Shown here piece by piece: positions 1 to 8,625 of a stretch of DNA of 58,979 nucleotides. Positions within the stretch are counted from its first letter, which is position 1; the number at the start of each line of letters is the position of its first letter. The notes beneath the pieces are model-generated. The model did not search any database. It saw only the letters and a list, made by a program, of their open reading frames with translations, and was not told the DNA's origin. The position numbers were made by a program, and so were the translations under genes. Source of the stretch: an uncultured Bacteroidales bacterium (GTDB lineage Bacteria > Bacteroidota > Bacteroidia > Bacteroidales > Bacteroidaceae); the NCBI GenBank assembly GCA_902763865.1, contig CACWTR010000014.1, forward strand, positions 1 to 58,979. The letters run 5' to 3'.

Positions 1-1
1 T

Positions 2-37
2 GAACTCGCCGAGTTCGATTTCGGCACGAACGACTAA
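2..37 (+). CDS. 3' end of an unidentified gene (partial)
   Basis: One forward frame runs from the window edge to a TAA at 35-37 and gives the tail ELAEFDFGTND. This looks like the natural C-terminus of a protein that begins before the window, because an 11-bp perfect hairpin follows at 87-118. The product cannot be identified from eleven residues. Confidence 0.35.
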   Translation, partial: ELAEFDFGTND

Positions 38-86
38 CCGTCCACCGCGTATGCATCGCCCCAATACTCACCCCCAGAGACTCGCG

Positions 87-118
87 CCCTCCGCCGGAGT
101 AATACCCCCGGCGGAGGG
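87..118 (+). terminator. Hairpin after the upstream gene
   Basis: CCCTCCGCCGG (87-97) pairs perfectly with CCGGCGGAGGG (108-118) around a 10-nt loop. There is no strong T-run after it, so it may be a REP-like hairpin rather than an intrinsic terminator. Confidence 0.4.
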
Positions 119-127
119 TCGCCGAGG

Positions 128-362
128 CTCTCTGCCGTGAGCGGTGCTACTTGGAGGGCGGAATGATGCCTCTCCGCCGCGAGCGGTGCTACTTGGAGGA
201 CTGGAACATGCCTCTCTGCCGTGAGCGGTGCTACTTGGAGGACGGAATGATGCCTCTCCGCCGCGAGCGGTGCTACCGGGAGGACAGGAACGAGCCTCTC
301 TGCCGTGAGCGGTGCTACTTGGAGGGCGGAATGATGCCTCTCCGCCGCGAGCGGCGCTACTA
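128..362. repeat. 42-bp tandem repeat, six copies
   Basis: The motif GAGCGGTGCTAC starts at 139, 181, 223, 265, 307 and 349, exactly 42 bp apart. Alternate half-units carry CTCTGCCGT or CTCCGCCGC before it, so the 42-bp unit is itself a diverged dimer of about 21 bp. Because 42 is a multiple of three, both strands stay open across it and give repetitive reading frames. I see no domain, signal peptide or convincing start, so I read it as non-coding repeat DNA. Confidence 0.8.
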
Positions 363-464
363 TGAGATAAGGAAACGATAACATTTCGTCGTAACTATTC
401 AGGCGAATCATCTTTCCAGAGTCGCCTACGGCGAGAAATCCGTCAAATCTCAACAAATCAAAAC

Positions 465-507
465 AATCCCCCTGCCGCGGAGCCAGAGGCCGCCCGGCAG
501 GGGGATT
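465..507 (-). terminator. Terminator of the calpain-like protease gene
   Basis: AATCCCCCTGCCG (465-477) and CGGCAGGGGGATT (495-507) are perfect 13-bp inverted repeats with a 17-nt loop. They lie 26 bp beyond the stop codon of the minus-strand gene at 533, and the minus-strand sequence after the stem is T-rich, as expected of an intrinsic terminator. Confidence 0.6.
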
Positions 508-532
508 GGTATAGGCAGGAAAACGAAGGGGG

Positions 533-2113
533 CTATTCCTCTTCGGCTTCCTCGGCAAAGGCAGAAGGCTCTTCGGCCTCGGGCCAATGCGGTTCGTAGC
601 TCTTCAGGTTGTACATGCGAAGCATCTCCTCCGAGGGATGGAGGTCCATGTACATGGGCACGAACTTGGGCACGTCGTAGCCGCCGAGGTTCTCCTTCTT
701 GTATTCAGCCATCTGCGCTCCGGGGAAGACCAGACGGAAGTCGATAGTCTTCAGGACCTCGCGCCTGGCGGGAATCTTCAGCTTACCGTCGATGTTGCCA
801 CCGTTGCCCCAAGGATTGCGCATCACGAACTTGTAGTCGGCGCCCTCGTCGGGGTACATCACGGTGAAGGCGTGGCCGGTAATGGTCTCCAGCTCGCCGC
901 AGATAAGGCCGCCCACATTGAAGCCGCCTACGCTGATCAGGCCGTTGGAGAGGGCATAGTCAACGACGAGGTCGAACTCGTTGTTGTAGAGCCTGTCGGG
1001 GCTGAAGCTGTAGCTTGAGCCGTTGCCAGTGAAGGGGGGAGCCGCATGTTCGGTGCCGATGCCGCCTATCCTATTGCACTTGAAGCGGGTCTCCCACTTC
1101 ATGAGCGCCTTTTCCATGATGGTGGCCCAGTTGACGACGCCATTCTTGCCCGTCACTTGGTCGATGCCGCCGCCCGAGCTACACATTATCTTGTTATCGA
1201 CCACGACATCCACGGGGTTGCCCTTGGGGTCGAACATGTGGACGGTATAGTTGTTGCCGTTCTTCTCGATGATGGACTTGATCCACTCGGGATAGATGTA
1301 GGCAAACGAAGCGAAGACGGCGCACATGCAGCAGTCGCCGATGGCGTGCTGGTTGACATCGGCAGGCTTGGGGGAGCCGAAGGGATAGAGATTGACGGTC
1401 TTTGCCATCCAGGTCTTGTTGCTCCAGCCGGGTTCGTGCCAGGTGAGGTCGGGCTGGTTGTTGGGATTTGCCAGCCACTCGCGGTCCTCGTCGGAAGCCG
1501 AGTTGTAGTTCTCGAAGTGCTTACCCATCGGGGTAATCTTGGAACTGGAGTCGCCGCCCTTGACGGTAGAGGCCCACAGCTTGTCGGCATCGGTGTAGAT
1601 AACGGAACGCGTCGGGTAGGTGACGAAGTCGGCCAGCGTCGCAGCATCCTTCGACTTGTAGAAGTAGTAGCGGTTCGTCCCCTGCTTGAGCAGAAGCAGG
1701 TCGCCCTCGATGGCTACAATCTGATAGGTGATCTTGGTCGTGGAGCCTTCCTTGACAGCCGTGAAGGAGTAGCCCTCCTTGCCGCCGGCTTCGCCATAGG
1801 TCAGGTTATAAACCGTCTCACCATTCGACTTGATCCACTTCATCTGCGGCCCCGACGTGAAGACCAGGACCTCCGTGCCGTCGTAGTGTGTCTTGGTGCC
1901 GGAACCGTTGTTGCCGACCTTCCAGCCCAGGTACCAGACGCCATCCAGCTCGCCGGTGGCAGCTCCTTCCACGATTTCCATGTAGTTGATGTCATCCAAA
2001 GGGCAGGAGATGATGCTTCTGTCCTTGAGTGTAATGTCGAGACGCGTCTGCGCCACGGAGACCGAGCAGAGAGCCAGCAACAGCCCCGCGCCCAAAATTC
2101 GCTTTGTTCTCAT
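533..2113 (-). CDS. Secreted calpain-like (C2-type) cysteine protease
   Basis: 526 aa. Residues 1-21 form a Sec signal peptide ending in VAQ, so the protein is exported. Residues 23-160 are a beta-rich N-terminal region of the kind seen in Bacteroidales surface proteins. The C-terminal half carries a papain-fold triad in calpain order: the Cys in HAIGDCC (Cys261), the His in TGHAFTV (His414) and the Asn in MRNPWGN (Asn433). The nearest familiar analogue is the secreted Tpr calpain-like protease of Porphyromonas; the role here is inferred as extracellular peptide degradation. The tail is very acidic (EEAEEE). A TAnnTTTG promoter lies at 2158-2165 and a terminator hairpin at 465-507, so it is probably monocistronic. 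Confidence 0.8.
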   Translation of the reverse strand: MRTKRILGAGLLLALCSVSVAQTRLDITLKDRSIISCPLDDINYMEIVEGAATGELDGVWYLGWKVGNNGSGTKTHYDGTEVLVFTSGPQMKWIKSNGETVYNLTYGEAGGKEGYSFTAVKEGSTTKITYQIVAIEGDLLLLKQGTNRYYFYKSKDAATLADFVTYPTRSVIYTDADKLWASTVKGGDSSSKITPMGKHFENYNSASDEDREWLANPNNQPDLTWHEPGWSNKTWMAKTVNLYPFGSPKPADVNQHAIGDCCMCAVFASFAYIYPEWIKSIIEKNGNNYTVHMFDPKGNPVDVVVDNKIMCSSGGGIDQVTGKNGVVNWATIMEKALMKWETRFKCNRIGGIGTEHAAPPFTGNGSSYSFSPDRLYNNEFDLVVDYALSNGLISVGGFNVGGLICGELETITGHAFTVMYPDEGADYKFVMRNPWGNGGNIDGKLKIPARREVLKTIDFRLVFPGAQMAEYKKENLGGYDVPKFVPMYMDLHPSEEMLRMYNLKSYEPHWPEAEEPSAFAEEAEEE

Positions 2114-2157
2114 CTTTTATACCTTATTTATTATAGTTCTTTGTCACCTTTCTCTTG

Positions 2158-2165
2158 CAAAGATA
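2158..2165 (-). promoter_or_regulatory. Promoter -7 box of the calpain-like protease
   Basis: Read on the minus strand this is TATCTTTG, matching the Bacteroidetes -7 consensus TAnnTTTG. A weak TTGC lies at about -33. The start codon is about 45 nt downstream. Confidence 0.55.
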
Positions 2166-2205
2166 GTATTATTTGCGCAATAATCCGCAATTCTCCCCAT
2201 TATTT

Positions 2206-2988
2206 TTACTCTTTTTTTGTCTGACGCTGACGGACTGCCTCGAAAAGCAGGATGGCAGCGCTGACAGAGACGTTCAGCGAGTCCAGGCGGCCAAGCATCG
2301 GGATGCGGATGTGGGCATCGGCTGCCCGTCGCCATTGGTCGGTCAGTCCCGTGGCCTCTGTCCCCATGACGATAGCCGTGGGCCCTGTCATCGGAGCATC
2401 GTAGTAGAGGCTCGAGTCCTGAAGCTGTGCTGTGAGAATCCGGATGCCCTTCTCGCGGAGGAAAGCGATGCACTCCTCCGTGCTGCAAGCCACGCAGGGC
2501 ACCGTAAACAGAGCCCCGACAGCAGAGCGGATGAGGTTGGGATTGTAGAGGTCCGTCAGCGGGTCACACACCACGACGGCATCGGCTCCCGCAGCATCGG
2601 CACTGCGAAGCACCGCACCCAGGTTGCCGGGCTTCTCCACGCTCTCCAGCACCACGATGAGCGGCGAGGCAGAGAGCCGCAGGTCGCTGAGCGACATCTT
2701 CCGTTCCCTGACCACCGCCACGATGCCCTCCGTGCCGCCGCGATAGGCGATTCGTTCATAGACATTGGGGGCAACGTCTATGACTTCGGTGTCCCGGGGC
2801 AAGTTGCGGAGCGGTCCGTACAGCTCGGGGCAGACAAAAGCTGTGCGAAGCGAGAAGCCTGCCGCAAGGCAATGCTCCACCTCGCGTCGCCCCTCCACCA
2901 CGAAAAGGCCGTCTGCCCTGCGCTGGGCCGACTTCTGCTGGAGCAGCAGCAGGTGCTTGATGTGCGGATTCTGAGTGCTGGTTATCAT
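2206..2988 (-). CDS. TrmH/SpoU-family RNA 2'-O-methyltransferase
   Basis: 260 aa from the ATG at 2988. It has the SPOUT hallmarks: motif 1 around VEKPGNLGAVLRSAD, motif 2 MGTEATGL and motif 3 LDSLNVSVSAAILLFE near the C-terminus. The N-terminal part (VVEGRREVEHCL) is the substrate-binding domain typical of rRNA/tRNA ribose methyltransferases. The target base cannot be named. The ATG overlaps the TGA of the upstream serine hydrolase gene (ATGA, 2985-2988), so the two are probably translationally coupled; a longer frame extends to 3177 but only by running through that gene. A second member of the family lies at 46532-47362. Confidence 0.88.
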   Translation of the reverse strand: MITSTQNPHIKHLLLLQQKSAQRRADGLFVVEGRREVEHCLAAGFSLRTAFVCPELYGPLRNLPRDTEVIDVAPNVYERIAYRGGTEGIVAVVRERKMSLSDLRLSASPLIVVLESVEKPGNLGAVLRSADAAGADAVVVCDPLTDLYNPNLIRSAVGALFTVPCVACSTEECIAFLREKGIRILTAQLQDSSLYYDAPMTGPTAIVMGTEATGLTDQWRRAADAHIRIPMLGRLDSLNVSVSAAILLFEAVRQRQTKKE

Positions 2989-4202
2989 TTCACCCTTCCC
3001 GTATAGGCATCGATGCCGGAAGTGTCGATGGTCTGCGAGAAGAACTTCTCGGCAGCCTTGTCCTTTGCCTCGTTCCAGGGCTGGGCACCGTTCAGCTGCA
3101 CTACCCAAAGCTTGAGCTGCTTCTTGTGCCAGTTGACCATACAGTTCGTGCCCCAAGCACCGCCGTGACCGAACCACTCGTTCTCGCCGTCCTTCTTGGG
3201 CGCATTCAGTCCGAGCGAATAGCCGCCAAGGTTGTCGGGACGCGTCGTGACAGCAAGGATGGACTTGACGGTCTCTTCCTTCAGGATGCGGACGCCGTTG
3301 TCGCCTACGCCCAGGTTCATCAGCATCTTGTAGAACTTCAGCTGGTCGTTGGCCGTCGTCCAGAGGCCGGCACCAGCCGAAGCGAAGACATGGCCGTCGT
3401 TGTAGGGACGCTGCTGCCAGCCGTTCTCCAAGCGGTAGGTGGCAGGGGCATCCTTGTGCGTGTCGTACATCTCAATCTGATTCTTCAGCTGCTTGTCGGT
3501 AGGCCAGAACCAAGTGGATTTCATGCCGAGCGGGTCGAGCACCTCCTTCTTCAGGTAGTCCTCCCACTTCATGCCCGTAATGACTTCCACTACGGCAGCG
3601 CCGATGTCGATGCCCGTATTGGAATACATGTCCCGCGTGCCGGGCTCGAACATGATGGGCGAACCTGCTGCGATGGATGCCACCTGGCGGAGCGGCGCAC
3701 CGCCCGACCAGCCGCCGCCGCGCACGTCGTTGCGCTTGGCACTGCACTCGAAGGGGAAGCCGCCCGTGTGGTTCAGCACCATGCGGACGGTGAGGACGTT
3801 CTTCGCCTTGTGAAGCGTCTTCACGCCATCCTTGTCACTGTCCTGCACCCACAGCTCCTTGAACTCAGGCAAGTACTTCGAGACAGGGTCATCGAGCGAG
3901 AGCTTGCCTTCCTCCACCAGCTTGGCAATAGTCACGCCGCAGAAACCTTTCGTCTGCGAACACTGCATATAAACGTTGTCCAGGCGAATGGGGCGCTTCT
4001 GCTCGACGTTGGCGTAGCCGATGCAGCACGTCTCCTGCACCCCGTTGTTGTAGAAGATGCTGATGGCACCGGGCAACTGCCCGCTATCGACGTAGGGCTG
4101 CAGAGCCTCGCGAGCATAATTGGTCTTCGAATCGATAACTTTCTTCTGCGCCGTAGCCGACAGACAGAATGCAATGGCAAAAAGGAATAATAGTTTCTTC
4201 AT
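2985..4202 (-). CDS. Secreted serine hydrolase, beta-lactamase/S12 family
   Basis: 405 aa from the ATG at 4202; a start 13 codons upstream would place a charged stretch before the signal peptide. Residues 1-19 are a signal peptide (ending ATAQ). The penicillin-binding fold is shown by SQTK (Ser82, Lys85), the YSN motif (Tyr193-Asn195) and HGG (346-348). Such class-C-like proteins are usually esterases or D-aminopeptidases acting outside the inner membrane, not resistance enzymes. It forms a two-gene operon with the methyltransferase downstream through a 4-bp ATGA overlap. Confidence 0.85.
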   Translation of the reverse strand: MKKLLFLFAIAFCLSATAQKKVIDSKTNYAREALQPYVDSGQLPGAISIFYNNGVQETCCIGYANVEQKRPIRLDNVYMQCSQTKGFCGVTIAKLVEEGKLSLDDPVSKYLPEFKELWVQDSDKDGVKTLHKAKNVLTVRMVLNHTGGFPFECSAKRNDVRGGGWSGGAPLRQVASIAAGSPIMFEPGTRDMYSNTGIDIGAAVVEVITGMKWEDYLKKEVLDPLGMKSTWFWPTDKQLKNQIEMYDTHKDAPATYRLENGWQQRPYNDGHVFASAGAGLWTTANDQLKFYKMLMNLGVGDNGVRILKEETVKSILAVTTRPDNLGGYSLGLNAPKKDGENEWFGHGGAWGTNCMVNWHKKQLKLWVVQLNGAQPWNEAKDKAAEKFFSQTIDTSGIDAYTGRVK

Positions 4203-4238
4203 TTTGTTTTTTGTTTTTAATTGTGTAGTATTCCCATG

Positions 4239-4246
4239 CAAAGATA
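4239..4246 (-). promoter_or_regulatory. Promoter -7 box of the serine hydrolase operon
   Basis: Minus-strand TATCTTTG, 37 bp before the start codon at 4202, with TTGG about 20 bp upstream as a weak -33 element. Confidence 0.5.
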
Positions 4247-4342
4247 TACATTATTCATTGTAGTTGCCAAGCAGGTCGGGGTATTTTTCGCAAAACAAGA
4301 CAAAAAAGCAACGAAACCTTTCCTTCGTAATGAAAAAAAACG

Positions 4343-4350
4343 TAACTTTG
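4343..4350 (+). promoter_or_regulatory. Promoter -7 box of the first polysaccharide block
   Basis: TAACTTTG matches TAnnTTTG; TTTC at 4319-4322 gives a weak -33 element at 20 bp spacing. It precedes the flippase start at 4387 and would serve the four overlapping genes up to 8394. Confidence 0.55.
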
Positions 4351-4386
4351 CACACATTATAGCTATTTATACCCAGGGAACACCAC

Positions 4387-5919
4387 ATGAGAGAAGAGAA
4401 CAAACGGATAGCGAAGAACACACTTATCGTTTATGCCAGATTGGTAATCACCACCATCATCGGCTTGCTGTCTTCCCGTTATGTGCTTGCCGCCCTTGGC
4501 GACTCTGACTACGGACTCTACAATGTGGTGGGCGCTACCGTCATCATGTTCTCCTTCATTACAAGCGCCCTATACAACACTACCACACGCTTCATCAACT
4601 ACGAGCAAGGCAAGCCCGACGGCAACGTCAACCGCATCTTCAACATGAGCCTTGCCATCCATGTCTGCTTTGCTGTCGTTGCACTGGCAATACTGGAGTC
4701 CGGAGGCATCTACTACATCCTCAACTACCTGAACGTGGCAGCAGGGAAGGAGGCCGACGCCATGTTTGTCTTCCAGGTGTCCACCATCACAACATGCCTA
4801 AGCCTGATAAGCGTACCCTACAACAGCCTGTATATCGTTCACGAGGACTTCCGCTTCACAGCCGTACTCGATATATTGGGGGCAATTGTCAAGTTCGCGC
4901 TGATACTTGCACTTCTGCACTATGGCGGGAACCTGCTGCGCTTCTATGCGCTGAGCATGGCATCCGTCACGCTGCTCACGTCACTCGCATATTTCTTCTT
5001 GAGTCGCAAGAGATGGCCCGCAATCACACGCTTCAATCTCGTAAAGGATATCAGAGAATACAGGGAAATACTGACGTTCAACAACTACAGCCTCCTGGGT
5101 GCTGCGGCACTGATATTCAGGAATCAGGGCAGCAGCATGGTCATCAACTTCTTCTTCGGCACCGTAGTCAACGCCGCCTACGCCATTTCCTATTCCGTCC
5201 AAAACTACATCATCACCTTTGTCGGCAACTTCGACATAGCCTCAGCTCCGCAAATCACACAAAACATCAGTCGCGGCAACATGGACCGTACAATCTTCCT
5301 GGCCTCATCCACATGCCGGGTATGTATTCTGCTGACGCTGCTGTTGCTGTTCCCCATCTATTGCGAGCTTCCCTTCATCCTGCATCTGTGGCTGGGCGAC
5401 AACGTACCCGAAGGGACTGTCACATTCTGCAAATGCACCCTGCTGGTGGCACTGGTTTCTGCCACATCCGGCGGCATCACCCAACTCATCCGGGGAACAG
5501 GAAGGCTGAAGTGGTTCAACATACAGTTTACGGTGCTCTATGTCCTTGCCCTCCTCATTAGCATTGCCCTCTACCATGCAGGCTTCCCGCCGTACACCGT
5601 CATCCTGGCATACTTCGTGGCTGACGTTATCAGCAGGGCCATACAACTTCTGCTGCTGCGCAGATACATAAAGCTCGACGTGGGCCTTTTCGTACAGAAG
5701 TCCTATCTGCAGCCTCTCGGCGTATTCACGTGCGGCATAGCTTATGTCCTGATTTCCGGACTCGTCAACATAGAGCACAACCTGTGGCACATCGCTGACT
5801 TCGTGACAGCATTCCTCTTCATAGCACTCACTGCTTACCTCGTCGGACTGCACAAGGAAGAAAGAAACGTCATCGCGTCCCAGATAAGGTGCCGCCTTAC
5901 AAACAACAGAAGGAAATGA
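4387..5919 (+). CDS. wzx: Polysaccharide flippase, Wzx/MOP superfamily
   Basis: 510 aa with about 12-14 hydrophobic segments spread over the whole length and an N-terminus (NTLIVYARLVITTIIGLLSS) typical of O-antigen/capsule repeat-unit transporters. The family moves undecaprenyl-diphosphate-linked oligosaccharides across the inner membrane. It is the first gene of a four-gene run in which each stop overlaps the next start (ATGA at 5916, 6827 and 7585), so all four are probably cotranslated. The matching exporter, chain-length regulator and polymerase lie beyond the tmRNA gene (9229 onward), which supports a Wzx/Wzy-dependent pathway. Transported sugar unknown. Confidence 0.87.
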   Translation: MREENKRIAKNTLIVYARLVITTIIGLLSSRYVLAALGDSDYGLYNVVGATVIMFSFITSALYNTTTRFINYEQGKPDGNVNRIFNMSLAIHVCFAVVALAILESGGIYYILNYLNVAAGKEADAMFVFQVSTITTCLSLISVPYNSLYIVHEDFRFTAVLDILGAIVKFALILALLHYGGNLLRFYALSMASVTLLTSLAYFFLSRKRWPAITRFNLVKDIREYREILTFNNYSLLGAAALIFRNQGSSMVINFFFGTVVNAAYAISYSVQNYIITFVGNFDIASAPQITQNISRGNMDRTIFLASSTCRVCILLTLLLLFPIYCELPFILHLWLGDNVPEGTVTFCKCTLLVALVSATSGGITQLIRGTGRLKWFNIQFTVLYVLALLISIALYHAGFPPYTVILAYFVADVISRAIQLLLLRRYIKLDVGLFVQKSYLQPLGVFTCGIAYVLISGLVNIEHNLWHIADFVTAFLFIALTAYLVGLHKEERNVIASQIRCRLTNNRRK

Positions 5920-6830
5920 ACATTGCAAGAATTCCATATTATCTGCGAAACCCTCAGAAGATACTGTTCCCGCTGGCATTGAAGCATCCGAAGCTGTTTC
6001 CCGACAAGCAGTTCCTCAAAATCATCTACCGGCAACTCATGGGTACCGAACTAAACCTGAAGCATCCCCGGACGTTCAGCGAGAAGCTGCAATGGCTCAA
6101 GCTCTATGACCGCAACCCTCTGTACACACAGATGGTCGATAAGTATGAGGCAAAGAGATACGTGGCAAACATCATCGGGGACGAATACATCATCCCCACC
6201 CTTACCGTTTACGACAGCACCAAAGAGATTGATATCGATGCACTACCAGACCGCTTCGTCCTCAAGTGCACACACGACAGCGGCAGCGTAGCCATCTGCA
6301 AAGACAAGAAGACTTTCAAGAGGGATGAAGCCTTTGCTATGTTAGAGAAAGGACTCAGGAAAAACTTCTTTTGGGAAAACCGCGAATGGCCCTACAAGAA
6401 CGTAAAGCCCCGCATCATCGCCGAAGCATATCTCGAAGACAACGCAACCCAAGAACTCCGCGACTACAAGTTCTTCTGCTTTGGCGGGGAGGTGAAAGCC
6501 CTGTTCATCGCAGAGGACAGACAGGGAGACGAAGAGACAAAGTTTGACTTCTTCGACGCAGACTTCCACCATCTAGACATCCGCAACGGACACCCGAATG
6601 CCAACGTTCCGCCGACAAAGCCTCATTCTTTCGAGAAAATGAAGGAATTGGCAGAAAAGTTGTCTCAAGGCATACCCCATTTGCGAGTGGACTTCTATGA
6701 GGCTAACGGCAAGATATATTTTGGCGAACTCACCTTCTCGCACTGGAGCGGCTTCACACCCTTTGAACCAGAGGAATGGGACCTGAAATTCGGACAGTGG
6801 CTGGAACTTCCATCAAAGAAAAGAACATGA
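5916..6830 (+). CDS. TupA-like ATP-grasp protein of polysaccharide synthesis
   Basis: 304 aa from the ATG overlapping the flippase stop. The pattern KHPRTFSEKLQWLKLYDRNP near residues 45-65, DRFVLKCTHDSGSV in the middle and FGELTFSHWSGFTPF near the end is that of TupA-like ATP-grasp proteins, named after teichuronopeptide synthesis and common in capsule and exopolysaccharide loci. The fold implies ATP-dependent ligation, for example of an amino acid to a sugar carboxylate, but the acceptor is unknown. No membrane segment or signal peptide, so cytoplasmic. It suggests that the polymer carries a non-sugar decoration. Confidence 0.8.
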   Translation: MNIARIPYYLRNPQKILFPLALKHPKLFPDKQFLKIIYRQLMGTELNLKHPRTFSEKLQWLKLYDRNPLYTQMVDKYEAKRYVANIIGDEYIIPTLTVYDSTKEIDIDALPDRFVLKCTHDSGSVAICKDKKTFKRDEAFAMLEKGLRKNFFWENREWPYKNVKPRIIAEAYLEDNATQELRDYKFFCFGGEVKALFIAEDRQGDEETKFDFFDADFHHLDIRNGHPNANVPPTKPHSFEKMKELAEKLSQGIPHLRVDFYEANGKIYFGELTFSHWSGFTPFEPEEWDLKFGQWLELPSKKRT

Positions 6831-7588
6831 ACAAGAAAGTAATATATACCTGTCTGGTCGGCAACTATGACATGCTGCGGCAACCACTGGTAACTGCTGA
6901 GGGCTATGACTTTATCTGCTTCTCAAACGACATAAAGGAAGAGCGTGTCGGAGTCTGGCAGATACGCCCCATCCCTTTCAAGCACAAGGACAAGGCACGC
7001 CTGTCGCGATACGTAAAGATACTTCCTCACAGGGTACTTGCCAATTACGAATGGAGCCTGTGGATGGATGCCAACATTCAGATTACCGGCAAGGAATTCT
7101 ATTCGATACTGGACAATAAGATATCCGAAGGCGGCAAGATATATCAGGTGAACCATTGCATCCCCCCATGCGACTGCACCTACGAGGAGATAAAGTTTGC
7201 CTACAAAGGTGGCAGATCTCGATTCTGCGAGACTTTTCTTCAGTACATGCATTTGAAAAAAGCAGGATTCCCCTCTCATTGGGGACTGTTCGAAAATAAC
7301 TTCATCTTGAGGAAACACAATGATGCGACAGTAAGGAAGATATCAAATGAATGGTGGGCAGAATTCACATCATATACAAAGAGAGACCAATTCAGCCTCA
7401 TGTATGTTTACTGGAAGAATAATTTCATGCCCGGATTATTGCTACCGCCTGACCGTAACACACGGAATGTGGAGTTTCTGATGTGGACCCCGCACCATGT
7501 CTCGCCAGAAAAGACATTCATCTATCGTCTGAGATTCCACTTTAGAATATGGATGTCACAAGTATTTAGAGTACTTGACCAATCATGA
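6827..7588 (+). CDS. DUF616-type glycosyltransferase-like protein
   Basis: 253 aa from the ATG overlapping the preceding stop. The start KKVIYTCLVGNYD, the central WSLWMDANIQI (a DxN motif in place of DxD) and the tail RDQFSLMYVYWKNN are characteristic of the DUF616/TOD1-like group of GT-A-fold glycosyltransferase-like proteins. Cytoplasmic by sequence. Donor and acceptor are unknown; its place between an ATP-grasp gene and a GT2 gene points to repeat-unit assembly. Codon use becomes more AT-rich toward the 3' part, as in the next gene. Confidence 0.75.
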   Translation: MNKKVIYTCLVGNYDMLRQPLVTAEGYDFICFSNDIKEERVGVWQIRPIPFKHKDKARLSRYVKILPHRVLANYEWSLWMDANIQITGKEFYSILDNKISEGGKIYQVNHCIPPCDCTYEEIKFAYKGGRSRFCETFLQYMHLKKAGFPSHWGLFENNFILRKHNDATVRKISNEWWAEFTSYTKRDQFSLMYVYWKNNFMPGLLLPPDRNTRNVEFLMWTPHHVSPEKTFIYRLRFHFRIWMSQVFRVLDQS

Positions 7589-8394
7589 TTTTAGCAATAG
7601 TCATCACTTACTTCCCTGAGAAAGAACTGTTGGAAGAAAATGTCAACGCTTTCATTGACAGCGTTGACAAAGTCTTAATTTGGGAAAACACACCTTCCGA
7701 AAAGTGCAAGGGCTACAGGTTTATTCGCCACGAAAAGATAGAATACTGCGGAGACGGCATCAACAGCATATCGCATGCGCTGAACTATGCCTGGCGCTAC
7801 GCACAGGCTGGCGGATACGACTACCTTCTGACGATGGACCAAGACTCCTGCTTCGAGAACTTTCCACGTTACTTGAAGCAGACGATACTCAACAAAGACG
7901 CGCCAAAAGGAATATACACTCCATCCATCAAGGAATTAAGGATCGAAGTTAACCAAGACTTCGAGGAGATAAACAGGCCTATAACTTCCGGGATGCTGAT
8001 ACTCGTTTCCTTAGTAGATAAAATTGGAGGTTGGGATGAAGATTTCAAAATTGATGCCGTAGATGATGAGTTCTGCCTGCATGCCCATTCACTCGGCATC
8101 AAGACTTTTGTTGTGAAAGGCATTGAGATGCGGCATCGGCTAGGCGAAGCCGTAAGACGGACGCTTGGCGGGCATACGATTATCCTGAGTAATTACTCGC
8201 CCCGTCGTCTCTACGGCATATATAGGAACAAAAGCATACTTATTAGGAAGTATCCTCAGTTCGACTATATCAGAGATGATTTCAATAGTTGGCTAAGGAA
8301 TATTATATGGATACTCTTGTTCGAAAAGAACAAGGCAAAGAAGTCCGTAGCCATTCTGCGAGGATGCTTTGCTGGGCTCACGAAGCGCTTGTAA
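7585..8394 (+). CDS. Family 2 glycosyltransferase (rhamnosyltransferase-like)
   Basis: 269 aa; the start ATG overlaps the preceding TGA. The N-terminal ILAIVITYFPEKELLEENV and the MDQDS metal/nucleotide motif (about residues 83-87) match GT2 rhamnosyltransferase-like enzymes, which add a sugar to a lipid-linked oligosaccharide on the cytoplasmic face. A WDEDFKIDAVDDEFC segment supplies the later ED-type acidic residues. It is the last gene of the first polysaccharide block; repeats of the tmRNA 3' end begin 27 bp after its stop. The acceptor is not predictable. Confidence 0.85.
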   Translation: MILAIVITYFPEKELLEENVNAFIDSVDKVLIWENTPSEKCKGYRFIRHEKIEYCGDGINSISHALNYAWRYAQAGGYDYLLTMDQDSCFENFPRYLKQTILNKDAPKGIYTPSIKELRIEVNQDFEEINRPITSGMLILVSLVDKIGGWDEDFKIDAVDDEFCLHAHSLGIKTFVVKGIEMRHRLGEAVRRTLGGHTIILSNYSPRRLYGIYRNKSILIRKYPQFDYIRDDFNSWLRNIIWILLFEKNKAKKSVAILRGCFAGLTKRL

Positions 8395-8420
8395 TTCCAG
8401 TCTGCCGTCTGAACAAAGGG

Positions 8421-8625
8421 AAACCCTCACGAGGATTTAATCCCCGGAGGGCGAAATGAAGTGGAGCTGGAGGGGATTGCTCCGGCTCTGCCGCTTGAGC
8501 GAAGCGAAAAACCCTCACGAGGAGCTGGAGGGGATTGTTCCGGCTCTGCCGCTTGAGCGAAGCGAAAAACCCTCACGAGGATTTAATCCCCGGAGGGCGA
8601 AATGAAGTGGAGCTGGAGGGGATTG
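8421..8625. repeat. Direct repeats containing copies of the tmRNA 3' end
   Basis: A 59-bp sequence at 8421-8479 recurs identically at 8567-8625. Between them a 58-bp unit is repeated in tandem at 8463-8520 and 8521-8578 with one mismatch. Each copy includes GGAGCTGGAGGGGATTG, the terminal part of the tmRNA acceptor/T-arm, so that 17-bp sequence occurs three times (8463, 8521 and the true gene end near 8609). This resembles repeated attachment-site (att) duplication at an ssrA integration site, though no integrase is present. Confidence 0.85.

Noticed and set aside
34-558. 174-residue reading frame on the minus strand over the 42-bp repeat (VAPLAAERHHS repeats)
   Set aside because: It is produced by a repeat whose unit is a multiple of three, overlaps the protease gene end and its terminator, and has no signal peptide or domain. 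The + strand frame at 151-381 is equally an artefact.
2989-3177. N-terminal extension of the first TrmH-type methyltransferase to 3177
   Set aside because: It runs through the serine hydrolase coding region and lacks family similarity; the ATG in the ATGA overlap gives the normal protein.
2985-4202. Antibiotic-resistance beta-lactamase
   Set aside because: The motifs fit the broad S12 serine hydrolase group, but overall sequence looks like the housekeeping secreted esterase/peptidase type; resistance cannot be inferred.
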